A stretch of DNA of 64,000 bases from an uncultured Eubacterium sp. (GTDB lineage Bacteria; Bacillota; Clostridia; Lachnospirales; Lachnospiraceae), in contig CAMUML010000001.1 of assembly GCA_947089855.1 (NCBI GenBank), forward strand, positions 1 to 64,000. Reading direction: 5' to 3'. The position numbers were made by a program, and so were the translations under genes. Below, in pieces: positions 26,874 through 35,324 of this stretch. Each line of letters starts with the position of its first letter. Position 1 is the first letter of the stretch. Below the pieces are notes generated by a model. It was not told the DNA's origin, ran no database searches, and worked only from the letters and a program-made list of their open reading frames with translations.

Positions 26874-28301
26874 TTATCTGGTTTTGCCCAGCAGTTCACG
26901 TTCCAGTTCATCATAGTTATAAGTGCGTTGTTTAAAGCTCATATAAGGGTTGATCTTTCCTGTCCTGGAATTTTTGCCAGCCCCGTCGGAAGTATACTTA
27001 GCGGCTTTGGAGTTATTGGCCTGCTGGCGCTTCCCTTCCTGGAACTGCGCGTCCAGCAGTTTTACATCATTTATGGTCCGGGCATTCTGCCGGTGCCAGT
27101 CTTCCAGGATGGAATGTGCATACTTGAAGTTGATGCTGTGGATACAGCTAATGGTCCGCTGGCATGCAAGTTCGATCAGGTCTTCTGGCAGATGCATTTC
27201 TTCTGTCCATTTTTTAAAAAAAACAAGTTCATCGCTGCACAGGTTCCGCCCATAGATGCCGAACGCCTTTTTGACACGGCGGGCAGCCTCGCTATAGTTG
27301 GTGGATTCCTGCTGCGCCTGTGCAAGCGTATGTATACCCTGCTGCGCCCATGAAATAGCGATGCTGTTCATATACCGGATGTCTTTATGGTTTTTCGCTA
27401 CGCACTGTTCGATCAGGTAGTCGATCATATCCTGCGACAGCTTCAGTTTATCCATCCAATAGATAATGGTTTGGATCTCCGCATCTTTTAGTGTCCGTGA
27501 AAGGTAGCGCTCGGCAATAAATAAAACTTCCTGTACCGTTTCGTCTTCGCTGAACAAGGCCAGCTCCAGCGGTGTATAATCGGTGCGTTCCGGTATGTTG
27601 CCGGATCCCTCCTTTTCTGCAAAGGCTGGCGTGGCGTTGTATTTGCCGCAGGCAGGGTAAGCGGAAGCGCCAGGTATATCGGCAGATAACGCACGGTATG
27701 CCGGTGCGCCAGGCATACCGGTAGCTTTTTGCGGCAGGACGGATACAGGGCTGGCACCAGGCAGCTTCCTTACAGGGTAGCTGGCGGCTTTTAATGGTGC
27801 GCCAGGGTCGTGGAACGCCCGTTTCCGTTCGAACGGTATGGCAGCATCGTCATTTTCGTAAATATTCATTGCACCAGGTATATTGTAAGCGCTTCCTTTT
27901 GGTTCTTCCTGGGGCATCTGCAGGCTGTTGGATGGTACTTTTACAGCTGGGATGACGCCAGCCTTTGCAGGGGAAACCACTGTTTCAGGCAGTGCGTAGG
28001 CCGTAGGTTCTGACAGGCAGACGCTGATCACATCGTCTTGTTTATTATATTCCAGTTTCAGCAGCTTTAGCTTCTCCCAATACTTTAAAGCACGCTTCAC
28101 GTCTTTTTCCGTATGGTCAAACTTGTCCGCGGTATCCGAAATGGAAAACACGGTTTCTGAACTGCTTGCCATGCATCGGAGCAGATACAGATAAATTTTG
28201 ACAAATTCCCCATCTGCATGTGTCATATATTCGTCTATAAATGTATTTGGTACGCAGGTGGCAGCGAACCTGCTGTCACGTTTCAATAATAAATCAGCCA
28301 T
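26874..28301 (-). CDS. DnaD-like primosome protein
   Basis: 475 residues. An N-terminal winged-helix-like DnaD domain (FIDEYMTHADGEFVKIYLYL ... VKRALKYWEKLKLLKLEY) is followed by a Pro/Ala-rich linker of roughly 140 residues. A C-terminal DnaB_2-type domain follows, with YLSRTLKDAEIQTIIYWMDK and a second related copy near LVFFKKWTEEMHLPEDLIEL. DnaD proteins act in primosome assembly at oriC and at restart sites. The frame opens at 28337, but GAGAGGTGATCC just before the ATG at 28301 fixes the start. It is followed by the helicase loader with a TAATG overlap at 26874. Several DnaA-box sequences lie upstream. Confidence 0.88.
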   Translation of the reverse strand: MADLLLKRDSRFAATCVPNTFIDEYMTHADGEFVKIYLYLLRCMASSSETVFSISDTADKFDHTEKDVKRALKYWEKLKLLKLEYNKQDDVISVCLSEPTAYALPETVVSPAKAGVIPAVKVPSNSLQMPQEEPKGSAYNIPGAMNIYENDDAAIPFERKRAFHDPGAPLKAASYPVRKLPGASPVSVLPQKATGMPGAPAYRALSADIPGASAYPACGKYNATPAFAEKEGSGNIPERTDYTPLELALFSEDETVQEVLFIAERYLSRTLKDAEIQTIIYWMDKLKLSQDMIDYLIEQCVAKNHKDIRYMNSIAISWAQQGIHTLAQAQQESTNYSEAARRVKKAFGIYGRNLCSDELVFFKKWTEEMHLPEDLIELACQRTISCIHSINFKYAHSILEDWHRQNARTINDVKLLDAQFQEGKRQQANNSKAAKYTSDGAGKNSRTGKINPYMSFKQRTYNYDELERELLGKTR

Positions 28302-28339
28302 TTGGATCACCTCTCTTGTATTCCTGTCTCGCTGCACCG

Positions 28340-28345
28340 ATTATA
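28340..28345 (-). promoter_or_regulatory. -10 element of the dnaD promoter
   Basis: TATAAT on the minus strand, about 40 bases before the dnaD start. No strong -35 is seen at the expected distance, so an activator or extended contact may be needed. Confidence 0.5.
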
Positions 28346-28424
28346 GCACAGGATTTTCCAATTGAGAAGCCTAATTTTTTTGCAAATCCCTGTAAAATCA
28401 AGGGATATGGATATTTGTGGACAT

Positions 28425-28585
28425 TGTGGATAACGTGGATAAGCGGTGAAGTGTACATTATATAACCGCGGGAAATGGCGGGTATCCTAATGTTTTTAAT
28501 ATCCGCTTGCATACATGGATAGGGCACAAAAAATCCACATTAAAAATTGCACTTTTGCACAATTAAATGTGGATAATGTGGATAA
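28425..28585. promoter_or_regulatory. Cluster of DnaA-box sequences
   Basis: TGTGGATAA, the complement of the consensus TTATCCACA, occurs at 28425-28433, 28568-28576 and 28577-28585; the last two are in direct tandem. CGTGGATAA at 28434-28442 differs by one base and abuts the first. All have the same orientation, lie upstream of the dnaD promoter, and the last ends against the murC stop. They could regulate dnaD, titrate DnaA, or mark a secondary DnaA-binding locus. No AT-rich unwinding region or dnaA/dnaN genes are seen nearby. Confidence 0.75.
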
Positions 28586-29965
28586 CTATTGTTCAAGGAA
28601 GCTTTCGCCCACTTTTAGTATATCTCCGGCACCCATAGTTATCAACAAGTCGCCGTTCATTGTTTTTTCTAACAAAAATTTTAAAATTTTATCAAAGGAC
28701 GGAAAATGGTAGCTTTCCACGCTGCGCCGCTTTAAATCGTTTAGAATATCTTTTGAACTGATGCCAAGGTCGTCGGTTTCCCTTGCAGCATAAATATCCG
28801 CCAATACGACGAGGTCAGCTTGGGATAAGGCATCTGCAAAGCCGTCTAAAAATGCCTTTGTCCTGGAATAAGTATGCGGCTGGAAGACGCACACAATGCG
28901 CTTATGTGGATAATTTTTAGCAGCGCTTAATGTAGCTGCAATTTCCGTAGGATGATGCGCATAATCGTCAATAACGGTAACGCCGCCACGTTTCCCCTTT
29001 AACTGGAACCTGCGGTCAGTGCCGCCAAACGCATGCAGCCCTTCGGCGATTGCGGCTGGCGCAATACCCATCTGGACAGCCAATGCAGCGGCAGCCAGAG
29101 CATTGCTGATATTATGGCGCCCTGGGACATTTAAAGAGGCGTCACAAAGCTTTTTCCCATGCTGCATGATCTGGAACCTGGCCAGGCCGGTATCCGAGTA
29201 AGTGGCTGCCTGCGGATAAACGTCACAGGAAGGGTCAAAGCCAAAGGTTACGGTTTTTGCATCAGCCCCTTCCAGCAGCTCTTCCCAGCCGTCGATCTCA
29301 CGGTTAATAATAATGGCGCCGCCTTTAGCTGTCTGGGATGCGAAACGGCTAAAAGACCGGCGGATGGCCTGTAAGTCCTTAAAGTAGTCCAGATGGTCTT
29401 CTTCTACATTTAAGATGACACTGTACTTTGGATAGAATTCCAGGAAGCTGTCTGTGTATTCGCAAGCTTCCGTAACAAAATATTCGGATTTGCCGACGCG
29501 GATATTTCCGTCGATGGCTTTTAGGATCCCTCCTATCGAAATCGTAGGGTCGCATCCTGCAGCTAACAGGATATGGGTAAACATAGAAGTAGTCGTTGTT
29601 TTGCCATGCGTGCCTGCAATGGCTGCTGACAGCTTGTAATGCTCCATGATCTGGCCTAGGAGCTGGGCACGGCTCAACATCGGGATGCCTGCTGTTTTGG
29701 ATGCCTGGTATTCAGGGTTATCCGGATGGACGGCCGCTGTATAAACAACGAGGTCTGTCCCTGGGCGGATGTTTTGCGGACATTGCCCGTAAAAAACCGT
29801 TGCCCCTAACTGTTCCAGCTTTTGGGTCAGCGCGGATTTCGCCGCATCAGAGCCAGTTACCGTAAAATGCTGCTGCAAAAGGATTTCCGCGAGCCCGCTC
29901 ATGCTGATACCGCCGATTCCGATAAAATGGACGTGGACCGGTTTGTTAAAATTAATCTGATACAT
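28586..29965 (-). CDS. murC: UDP-N-acetylmuramate-L-alanine ligase
   Basis: 459 residues, typical for MurC. It is the cytosolic ATP-dependent ligase that adds L-alanine to UDP-MurNAc, the first amino-acid step of peptidoglycan synthesis. The UDP-binding start reads VHFIGIGGISMSGLAEILL, the ATP loop AGTHGKTTTTSMFTHILL, and further family marks are EDHLDYFKDL and IDDYAHHPTEIAATLSAAK. It uses its own promoter at 30064-30091 and may run on towards dnaD, although about 280 bases with DnaA-box sequences separate them. Confidence 0.97.
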   Translation of the reverse strand: MYQINFNKPVHVHFIGIGGISMSGLAEILLQQHFTVTGSDAAKSALTQKLEQLGATVFYGQCPQNIRPGTDLVVYTAAVHPDNPEYQASKTAGIPMLSRAQLLGQIMEHYKLSAAIAGTHGKTTTTSMFTHILLAAGCDPTISIGGILKAIDGNIRVGKSEYFVTEACEYTDSFLEFYPKYSVILNVEEDHLDYFKDLQAIRRSFSRFASQTAKGGAIIINREIDGWEELLEGADAKTVTFGFDPSCDVYPQAATYSDTGLARFQIMQHGKKLCDASLNVPGRHNISNALAAAALAVQMGIAPAAIAEGLHAFGGTDRRFQLKGKRGGVTVIDDYAHHPTEIAATLSAAKNYPHKRIVCVFQPHTYSRTKAFLDGFADALSQADLVVLADIYAARETDDLGISSKDILNDLKRRSVESYHFPSFDKILKFLLEKTMNGDLLITMGAGDILKVGESFLEQ

Positions 29966-30063
29966 TTATCACACCTGCACAATCTATTTTTGATGCCCGC
30001 ATACATAGGCCTGCTGCCTGCCGCTGCGGGTTTGGGGTATCGGTTGCAATACGCCCTAACATT

Positions 30064-30091
30064 ATTATAATCATATCCTTGTTTTTTGCAA
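30064..30091 (-). promoter_or_regulatory. murC promoter
   Basis: On the minus strand TTGCAA (30091-30086), 16 bases, TATAAT (30069-30064). The transcript would have a leader of about 90 bases. Confidence 0.6.
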
Positions 30092-30213
30092 TTTATTTTG
30101 TTTGGAACTGGCAAATCTTTACAACGGCGGTTTCGCTTTAGCAAAATATATGTTAAATCTTGTAAATTCTTACAAAAATAGGCGTTGTTGCGGCAAATTA
30201 ATGTGAAAAATGA

Positions 30214-30242
30214 TGTACTTTTTGAATCGGTTATGTTATACT
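30214..30242 (+). promoter_or_regulatory. glgC promoter with extended -10
   Basis: TGTTATACT at 30234-30242 is an extended -10 (TG, one base, TATACT). The -35 at 30214-30219 (TGTACT) is weak. It lies 43 bases upstream of the GTG start and is divergent from murC. Confidence 0.5.
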
Positions 30243-30284
30243 GTTTGTACAAAAAGACTGAATATCAAACGAGAGGTGAGCGAA

Positions 30285-31559
30285 GTGGTTTGTAAAGAAA
30301 TGATTGCCATGCTGCTGGCAGGGGGACAGGGGAGCCGTCTTGGGGTGCTGACTTCCACAGTGGCCAAACCGGCAGTAGCATTTGGTGGAAAATATCGCAT
30401 TATTGATTTCCCGCTTAGTAATTGCATTAATTCCGGGATCGATACAGTAGGTGTATTGACACAATACCAGCCGCTGAGGCTAAATACCCATATCGGCATT
30501 GGTATTCCCTGGGATTTGGACAGGAACAATGGTGGCGTCACCGTACTGCCGCCATATGAAAAAAGTGACAACAGCGAATGGTACACCGGCACAGCGAATG
30601 CGATTTTCCAGAATCTGAACTATATGGAAAATTACCATCCAGAGTATGTACTGATATTATCCGGTGACCATATTTATAAGATGGACTACGAAGAAATGCT
30701 TGATTTTCATAAGGCGAATAAAGCAGATGTGACGATTGCCGCAATGCCGGTCCCAATCGAAGAAGCAAACCGGTTCGGCATTGTAGTTGCAGATGAAGAA
30801 AAACGGATCCAAAAATTTGAAGAAAAGCCGGATCACCCGAGCAGCAATATGGCATCAATGGGTATTTATATCTTTAGCTGGAAAGTACTCAAAGATGTCT
30901 TGGTTGCCTTAAAGGACCAAAGCAACTGTGATTTCGGCAAACATATTATACCGTATCTTCATGAGAAAGGTTCCAGGATATTTGCCTATGAGTATAACGG
31001 ATACTGGAAAGATGTAGGGACCCTTGGGTCTTATTGGGAAGCAAATATGGAGTTGATCGACTTGATTCCGGAGTTCAATTTATATGAGAAATACTGGAAG
31101 ATCTATACCAAGTGCGACATTATTGTACCACAATATGTTGCGCCGGAAGCAATTGTAGAAAAAAGTCTGATTGGCGAAGGGTGCGAAGTTTTCGGAGAGG
31201 TATACAGTTCTGTGGTAAGTGCAGGCGTAACGATTGGAAGGGGTTCTGTTATCCGCAATTCCATTATTATGAAAGACGTAGCAATAGGTGAAAACGTCGT
31301 CATTGATAAGGGTATTATCGCAGAAAATACAAAAATTGGCGATCGGGCGCAGGTTGGTATTGGGGAATACGCGCCAAGTACTTACAATCCAAAGGTATAT
31401 GCATTTGACTTGGTTACAATTGGAGAAGATTCCATCATTCCTGCGGATGTCAGGATAGGAAGGAACACCGCGATTGCCGGCGAGACGCTGGCGTCTGACT
31501 ATCCGGATGGGATGCTTGCAAGCGGGGATTCTATTATAAAGGCAGGTGAAACGGCATGA
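30285..31559 (+). CDS. glgC: Glucose-1-phosphate adenylyltransferase, catalytic subunit
   Basis: 424 residues. It makes ADP-glucose from glucose 1-phosphate and ATP for glycogen synthesis. The nucleotide-binding N terminus is [19 protein letters not shown], followed by [19 protein letters not shown], the sugar-site [11 protein letters not shown] and [10 protein letters not shown], and a left-handed beta-helix C terminus ([10 protein letters not shown]-type hexapeptides). GAGAGGTGAG is followed by GTG 30285, which gives the usual N terminus; the frame itself opens at 30210. It overlaps glgD by four bases (ATGA). Confidence 0.96.
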   Translation: MVCKEMIAMLLAGGQGSRLGVLTSTVAKPAVAFGGKYRIIDFPLSNCINSGIDTVGVLTQYQPLRLNTHIGIGIPWDLDRNNGGVTVLPPYEKSDNSEWYTGTANAIFQNLNYMENYHPEYVLILSGDHIYKMDYEEMLDFHKANKADVTIAAMPVPIEEANRFGIVVADEEKRIQKFEEKPDHPSSNMASMGIYIFSWKVLKDVLVALKDQSNCDFGKHIIPYLHEKGSRIFAYEYNGYWKDVGTLGSYWEANMELIDLIPEFNLYEKYWKIYTKCDIIVPQYVAPEAIVEKSLIGEGCEVFGEVYSSVVSAGVTIGRGSVIRNSIIMKDVAIGENVVIDKGIIAENTKIGDRAQVGIGEYAPSTYNPKVYAFDLVTIGEDSIIPADVRIGRNTAIAGETLASDYPDGMLASGDSIIKAGETA

Positions 31560-32677
31560 AAGCAGTAGGACTAATCTTAGCCGGCGGTAATAATAACCGT
31601 ATGCAGGAATTATCGAAAAAAAGGGCAATTGCAGCAATGCCAGTAGGAGGCAGTTTCCGCTGTATTGATTTTGCGTTAAGCAATATGACCAATTCGCAGA
31701 TCCAGACCGTTGCCGTACTGACGCAGTATAATGCACGTTCGTTAAATGAACACTTAAGTTCTTCAAAATGGTGGGATTTTGGCAGGAAACAAGGAGGTTT
31801 ATACGTATTTACGCCGACCGTAACAGCTGATAACAGCTGGTGGTACCGCGGGACGGCAGATGCAATGTATCAAAATATTGATTTCCTCAAACGCCGCCAT
31901 GAGCCATATGTGATCATAACAAGCGGCGACTGCGTATATAAGGTAGATTATAATAAGATTCTTGATTACCATATTGAGAAAAAAGCGGATATTACTGTAG
32001 TTGTAAAAGACATGGGTTTATCAGAAGATGTCAGCAGGTACGGGGTTGTGAGGATGAATGAAGATTCCAGGATTGTAGAGTTCGAGGAAAAACCGATGGT
32101 TGCCCGTTCCAGTACGATCTCAACAGGTATTTATATCATCCGTAGAAGGCAATTGATCGACTTGCTGGAACACTGCGCACAGGAAAGCCGGAATGATTTT
32201 GTTACCGATATATTGATCCGCTATAAAAACCTGAAGCGCATGTATGGCTACAAACTGGAAGGGTATTGGAGCAATATTTCGACTGTAGATTCGTATTACA
32301 AGACAAATATGGATTTCTTAAAGCCAGATGTCCGAAAGTTCTTCTTCCGGGATTATCCGCATGTGTATTCAAAAGTAGATGACCTACCGCCGGCAAAATA
32401 TAATTTGGGCTCCGAGGTGCATAACAGTTTGATATCAAGTGGTTGTATTATTAACAGCAAAGTGGAGAATTCCATTTTATTTAAGGAGGTATTTGTAGGT
32501 AAAAACTGTGTGATCCGTAATTCTATCATTTTAAATGAGGTTTATATCGGGGACAACACACATATTGAAAATTGTATTGTAGAGAGCCGTGGGACTCTTA
32601 AGGCAAATACTTATTATTCCGGGGAAGGCGAAGTCAAAGTAGTCGTTGAAGATAAAAATGAACGATATAGCATTTAA
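31556..32677 (+). CDS. glgD: GlgD, non-catalytic/regulatory subunit of ADP-glucose pyrophosphorylase
   Basis: 373 residues, shorter than GlgC. The start, [20 protein letters not shown], is GlgC-like but lacks the normal G-R-L loop; instead it has the altered NNNRMQEL typical of GlgD. GlgD pairs with GlgC in Firmicutes to form the active hetero-oligomer. [20 protein letters not shown] and [11 protein letters not shown] are conserved, and the C-terminal beta-helix is shortened. ATGA overlap with glgC implies tight stoichiometry. No glgA, glgB or glgP is seen in this window. Confidence 0.94.
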   Translation: MKAVGLILAGGNNNRMQELSKKRAIAAMPVGGSFRCIDFALSNMTNSQIQTVAVLTQYNARSLNEHLSSSKWWDFGRKQGGLYVFTPTVTADNSWWYRGTADAMYQNIDFLKRRHEPYVIITSGDCVYKVDYNKILDYHIEKKADITVVVKDMGLSEDVSRYGVVRMNEDSRIVEFEEKPMVARSSTISTGIYIIRRRQLIDLLEHCAQESRNDFVTDILIRYKNLKRMYGYKLEGYWSNISTVDSYYKTNMDFLKPDVRKFFFRDYPHVYSKVDDLPPAKYNLGSEVHNSLISSGCIINSKVENSILFKEVFVGKNCVIRNSIILNEVYIGDNTHIENCIVESRGTLKANTYYSGEGEVKVVVEDKNERYSI

Positions 32678-32718
32678 TGGCTGGAAGCCTTTTGAGGAAC
32701 AGAAAAAGGGGGCGAAAG

Positions 32719-33018
32719 ATGATGCGTATAACAGATGTCCGAGTCCGAAAAGTAGAAAAAGAAGGCAAAATGAGAGCCGTGGTATCCATTACGATTGATG
32801 ATGAATTCGTCGTGCATGATATCAAAGTCATTGAAGGAGTTAAGGGGTTATTCATAGCAATGCCAAGCAGAAAGGCGGCTGATGGAGAATTCCGCGATAT
32901 TGCACATCCAATTAATTCTGAAACGCGGGACCGGATTCAGAACATCATACTGGATGAATATCGGAAAGAAATGGAGCAAGCAGCAGATGCAGGCGGAGAA
33001 GCGGTGACAGAAGAATAA
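32719..33018 (+). CDS. spoVG: Septation/sporulation regulator SpoVG
   Basis: 99 residues. SpoVG is a small RNA/DNA-binding regulator of division, sporulation and envelope gene expression. It starts [19 protein letters not shown] and has [20 protein letters not shown] and [20 protein letters not shown], which match the family closely. The frame opens at 32677, but AGGGGGCG before the ATG-ATG pair at 32719/32722 supports the start there. It lies only about 40 bases after glgD and may be read from the glg promoter, an arrangement worth noting. Confidence 0.93.
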   Translation: MMRITDVRVRKVEKEGKMRAVVSITIDDEFVVHDIKVIEGVKGLFIAMPSRKAADGEFRDIAHPINSETRDRIQNIILDEYRKEMEQAADAGGEAVTEE

Positions 33019-33032
33019 GCTGCCCATTGTGG

Positions 33033-33084
33033 AACTGCAGCAGGCGGGGTATTATTGAAAATTAGATCCGCTGGCTGCAGTTTT
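33033..33084 (+). terminator. Terminator after spoVG
   Basis: AACTGCAGC at 33033 pairs with GCTGCAGTT ending at 33081, with an outer-inner CGG/CCG extension, followed by TTT. Confidence 0.65.
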
Positions 33085-33111
33085 TGCGTTTGCCTGCGGT
33101 TCTTTCGCCGT

Positions 33112-34206
33112 TTATGCAGCAGGCTGTTTTGCGGTACGTTTTTTATATTCTTCTACAGCAGGGTCAATCATTTCCTGGACACGGTGCCATTCTTTTGTTG
33201 TCTCGTCTTTTACCGTTTCACAGCGGTTTTGTGATAAAAACCTGGTAAGCTCATAGCAGCTGATCCAGATCTCGCCATTGCCGTCTTTTTGCGATTCGTC
33301 AAAAATAAGCTGAAGGCCAAAATGCAGATGGATAATGTCAATATTATTTGTATTTTCCTTATCGCTGTATCCGGTGTGCCCCATATAGCCGATCACATCC
33401 CCGGCAGTAACGATACTGCCTTCTTTTAAGGTTTTGCAGTAAGGGAAATTTTGGCGCAGGTGGGCATAATAATAATAGCGTTTTTTGTCAAAACTGCGGA
33501 TGCCGATACGCCAGCCGCCGTAACGGTTCCAGCCAAGGCATTCTACATAGCCGGATTCTACCGCAATAATAGGGGTCCCGATCTGCCCCATCATATCATG
33601 GCCAAGGTGCTGCCGCCGGTAGCCAAAGGAACGCGATGAGCCAAAATCATCGTAGTCAGTATAAGGGAAGCCTTTGGCGATCGGGGAAAAAGCCTTTAGC
33701 CCATATTGGACGCCTTGCGTACCCGCCAGCTGATAGGTGCCTACCAGGCCGCCCAATACGGCGTGGTAAGCTTCATTATAGTAGCTGTAGTGTTTCATAT
33801 CTTTGGTTATCTGTTCCAAGGTAGATTCTTTGTTTAAGATTGGTTCGGCAATGGCAGCAAGGTCGTCTTTTTTATAGTTTTTAAAATCTCCCCCATATTT
33901 TACGCCCAGTGTGGCCAATAGGCATACCCAGTCAATGGGCGTACCGGTATCGTGGGCTTTTATGCCATATGCTAAAGCATCGTTCATGGCTTCGCTTGTT
34001 ACATGGAAGTCTACCCATTTTATAAACTCTTTTTTAGGGCTGCCAGTGCCGTTTTCACCAGAAGACGGTGGCCCTGCAGTATGGGAGGCGGTGGGCAGCT
34101 GCATAATAGATGCGCCGTAATGGGACTGGTACCAGGTAAGGGCTGCGATTGCGAAAAGCGCTAGGATTTCTATCGAAACAATAAATTTAAAGAAAGATGG
34201 TTTCAT
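33112..34206 (-). CDS. M23-family metallopeptidase, peptidoglycan endopeptidase
   Basis: 364 residues. One N-terminal membrane helix (FIVSIEILALFAIAALTWY) is followed by a helical domain (residues 60-190) and an M23/LytM domain (residues 195-320). The zinc-ligand motifs are GHDMMGQIGTPI (HxxxD type) and HLHFGLQL (HxH type), with GYIECLGW-like hairpin sequence between. It probably cuts peptide cross-links in the wall. The position of the domain, with a signal anchor and no other wall-binding module, resembles the sporulation-type SpoIIQ/M23 proteins or general remodelling enzymes; which one is not clear. It is alone on the minus strand. Confidence 0.85.
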   Translation of the reverse strand: MKPSFFKFIVSIEILALFAIAALTWYQSHYGASIMQLPTASHTAGPPSSGENGTGSPKKEFIKWVDFHVTSEAMNDALAYGIKAHDTGTPIDWVCLLATLGVKYGGDFKNYKKDDLAAIAEPILNKESTLEQITKDMKHYSYYNEAYHAVLGGLVGTYQLAGTQGVQYGLKAFSPIAKGFPYTDYDDFGSSRSFGYRRQHLGHDMMGQIGTPIIAVESGYVECLGWNRYGGWRIGIRSFDKKRYYYYAHLRQNFPYCKTLKEGSIVTAGDVIGYMGHTGYSDKENTNNIDIIHLHFGLQLIFDESQKDGNGEIWISCYELTRFLSQNRCETVKDETTKEWHRVQEMIDPAVEEYKKRTAKQPAA

Positions 34207-34283
34207 ATCAATACACCGATCGTAGGCCGCTATTTGTATTAATATATGAAACGGGGGTAAAAATATGTCATACCCTTAAACGA

Positions 34284-34318
34284 CAGCTTTTATGGCCATT
34301 TTTTGTCCATAAAAGCTG
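34284..34318. repeat. Perfect 12-bp inverted repeat upstream of the M23 peptidase gene
   Basis: CAGCTTTTATGG (34284-34295) and CCATAAAAGCTG (34307-34318) with an 11-base loop. It lies about 80 bases upstream of the M23 start and beside the next element. No U tract is present, so it may be an operator or a structured RNA rather than a terminator. Confidence 0.6.
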
Positions 34319-34336
34319 CCTTCCATCGTTACTATC

Positions 34337-34479
34337 GTTACTATTCACGGGCAGGAATGCGCATAAACTGCGCATTCCGTGGGAACATGATTCAGGAGCG
34401 AGGGGCGATTTTGCGAAGCAAACTTCCAATATCGCCCCGAAAGGTTACTATAAGCGGCCCCCAGGCCGTGAATAGTAAC
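34337..34479. repeat. Inverted-repeat element, family A, long copy with internal hairpins
   Basis: GTTACTATTCACGG (34337-34350) and CCGTGAATAGTAAC (34466-34479) are perfect 14-base inverted ends. Inside, GGAATGCGC/GCGCATTCC (around 34354-34378) and GGGGCGAT/ATCGCCCC (34402-34409, 34431-34438) form two more hairpins, giving a branched fold. The termini match the short copy at 19285-19348. It has no gene. A MITE-like or structured RNA element is inferred. Confidence 0.75.
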
Positions 34480-34689
34480 TTACTATCAAAAAAATTCCGC
34501 AATCTGCTGGTGACAAAATCAGAAAAATAAGGTAAACTACACTATAATATATACTTACGGGAAAAACTTACGTATGCTGTATGGAAAAGGAAAAGATGGA
34601 GATAGGGTCAGATGTTTCGTTTTATGAAAATGTTGCAAAATAAGGTATGTAACAAAAATAGGGACAATGTTGAGAAAGAGGAGCCAATT

Positions 34690-35262
34690 GTGTATATAAT
34701 AGCTGGTCTTGGCAATCCGGCCAAGCAATATGAAAAAACCAGGCATAACATTGGGTTTGACGCCATCGATGCCTTGGCGGAAGAATACCATATTACGATA
34801 AATGAAACAAAGTGCAGGGCGGCCTGTGGACGTGGGGTGATAGCCGGGCAGAAAGTGCTGCTTGTAAAGCCGCAGACATTTATGAACAACAGCGGTGAAG
34901 CGGTCGGCGCGCTGTTGCGGTTTTATAAGCTGGATGCAGCGTCGCAGCTGCTCGTTATTTATGACGACATCAGCTTAAGCCCTGGCAACATCCGTATCCG
35001 GCTCAAAGGGAGTGCCGGGGGGCATAATGGGATAAAAAGTATTATTGCGCATATTGGTACCCAGGAATTTGCCCGTATCAAAATTGGCGTCGGGCAAAAA
35101 CCGGAAGGGTGGGATCTGGCGGACCATGTGCTTGGGCATTTTTCTACAGCAGACAGGGAAGCGGCGCAAGGGGCAGTCAAAGAAGCCGTAAAAGCTGCGG
35201 AATTGATTGTAGCTGGCAACGCAGCGCAGGCGATGAACGCATATAATAAAAAGAAAATATAA
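34690..35262 (+). CDS. pth: Peptidyl-tRNA hydrolase
   Basis: 190 residues. It frees tRNA from drop-off peptidyl-tRNA in the cytosol. The family signature begins IIAGLGNPAKQYEKTRHNIG (catalytic His in RHN) and continues with LVKPQTFMNNSGEAVGALL, IYDDISLSPGNIRIR and GGHNGIKSIIAHIGTQEFAR. The frame is open from 34612, but AGAGGAG at 34677-34683 precedes GTG 34690, giving the standard N terminus. It is followed by mfd, as in Bacillus spoVC-mfd. Confidence 0.95.
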   Translation: MYIIAGLGNPAKQYEKTRHNIGFDAIDALAEEYHITINETKCRAACGRGVIAGQKVLLVKPQTFMNNSGEAVGALLRFYKLDAASQLLVIYDDISLSPGNIRIRLKGSAGGHNGIKSIIAHIGTQEFARIKIGVGQKPEGWDLADHVLGHFSTADREAAQGAVKEAVKAAELIVAGNAAQAMNAYNKKKI

Positions 35263-35264
35263 AT

Positions 35265-35289
35265 AACAGCATCAATTCGCTGTTTTTTT
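35265..35289 (+). terminator. Short hairpin terminator after pth
   Basis: AACAGC (35265-35270), 8-base loop, GCTGTT (35279-35284), then Ts to 35289. It would separate pth from mfd transcription, at least in part. Confidence 0.75.
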
Positions 35290-35324
35290 GTGTTTGTTAT
35301 AACACAGCAATGGGAGTGAGAATT

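Noticed and set aside
28425-28585. DnaA-box cluster as the chromosomal origin
   Set aside because: No dnaA or dnaN, no AT-rich unwinding element and only four boxes, so a regulatory or titration site is more likely than oriC.
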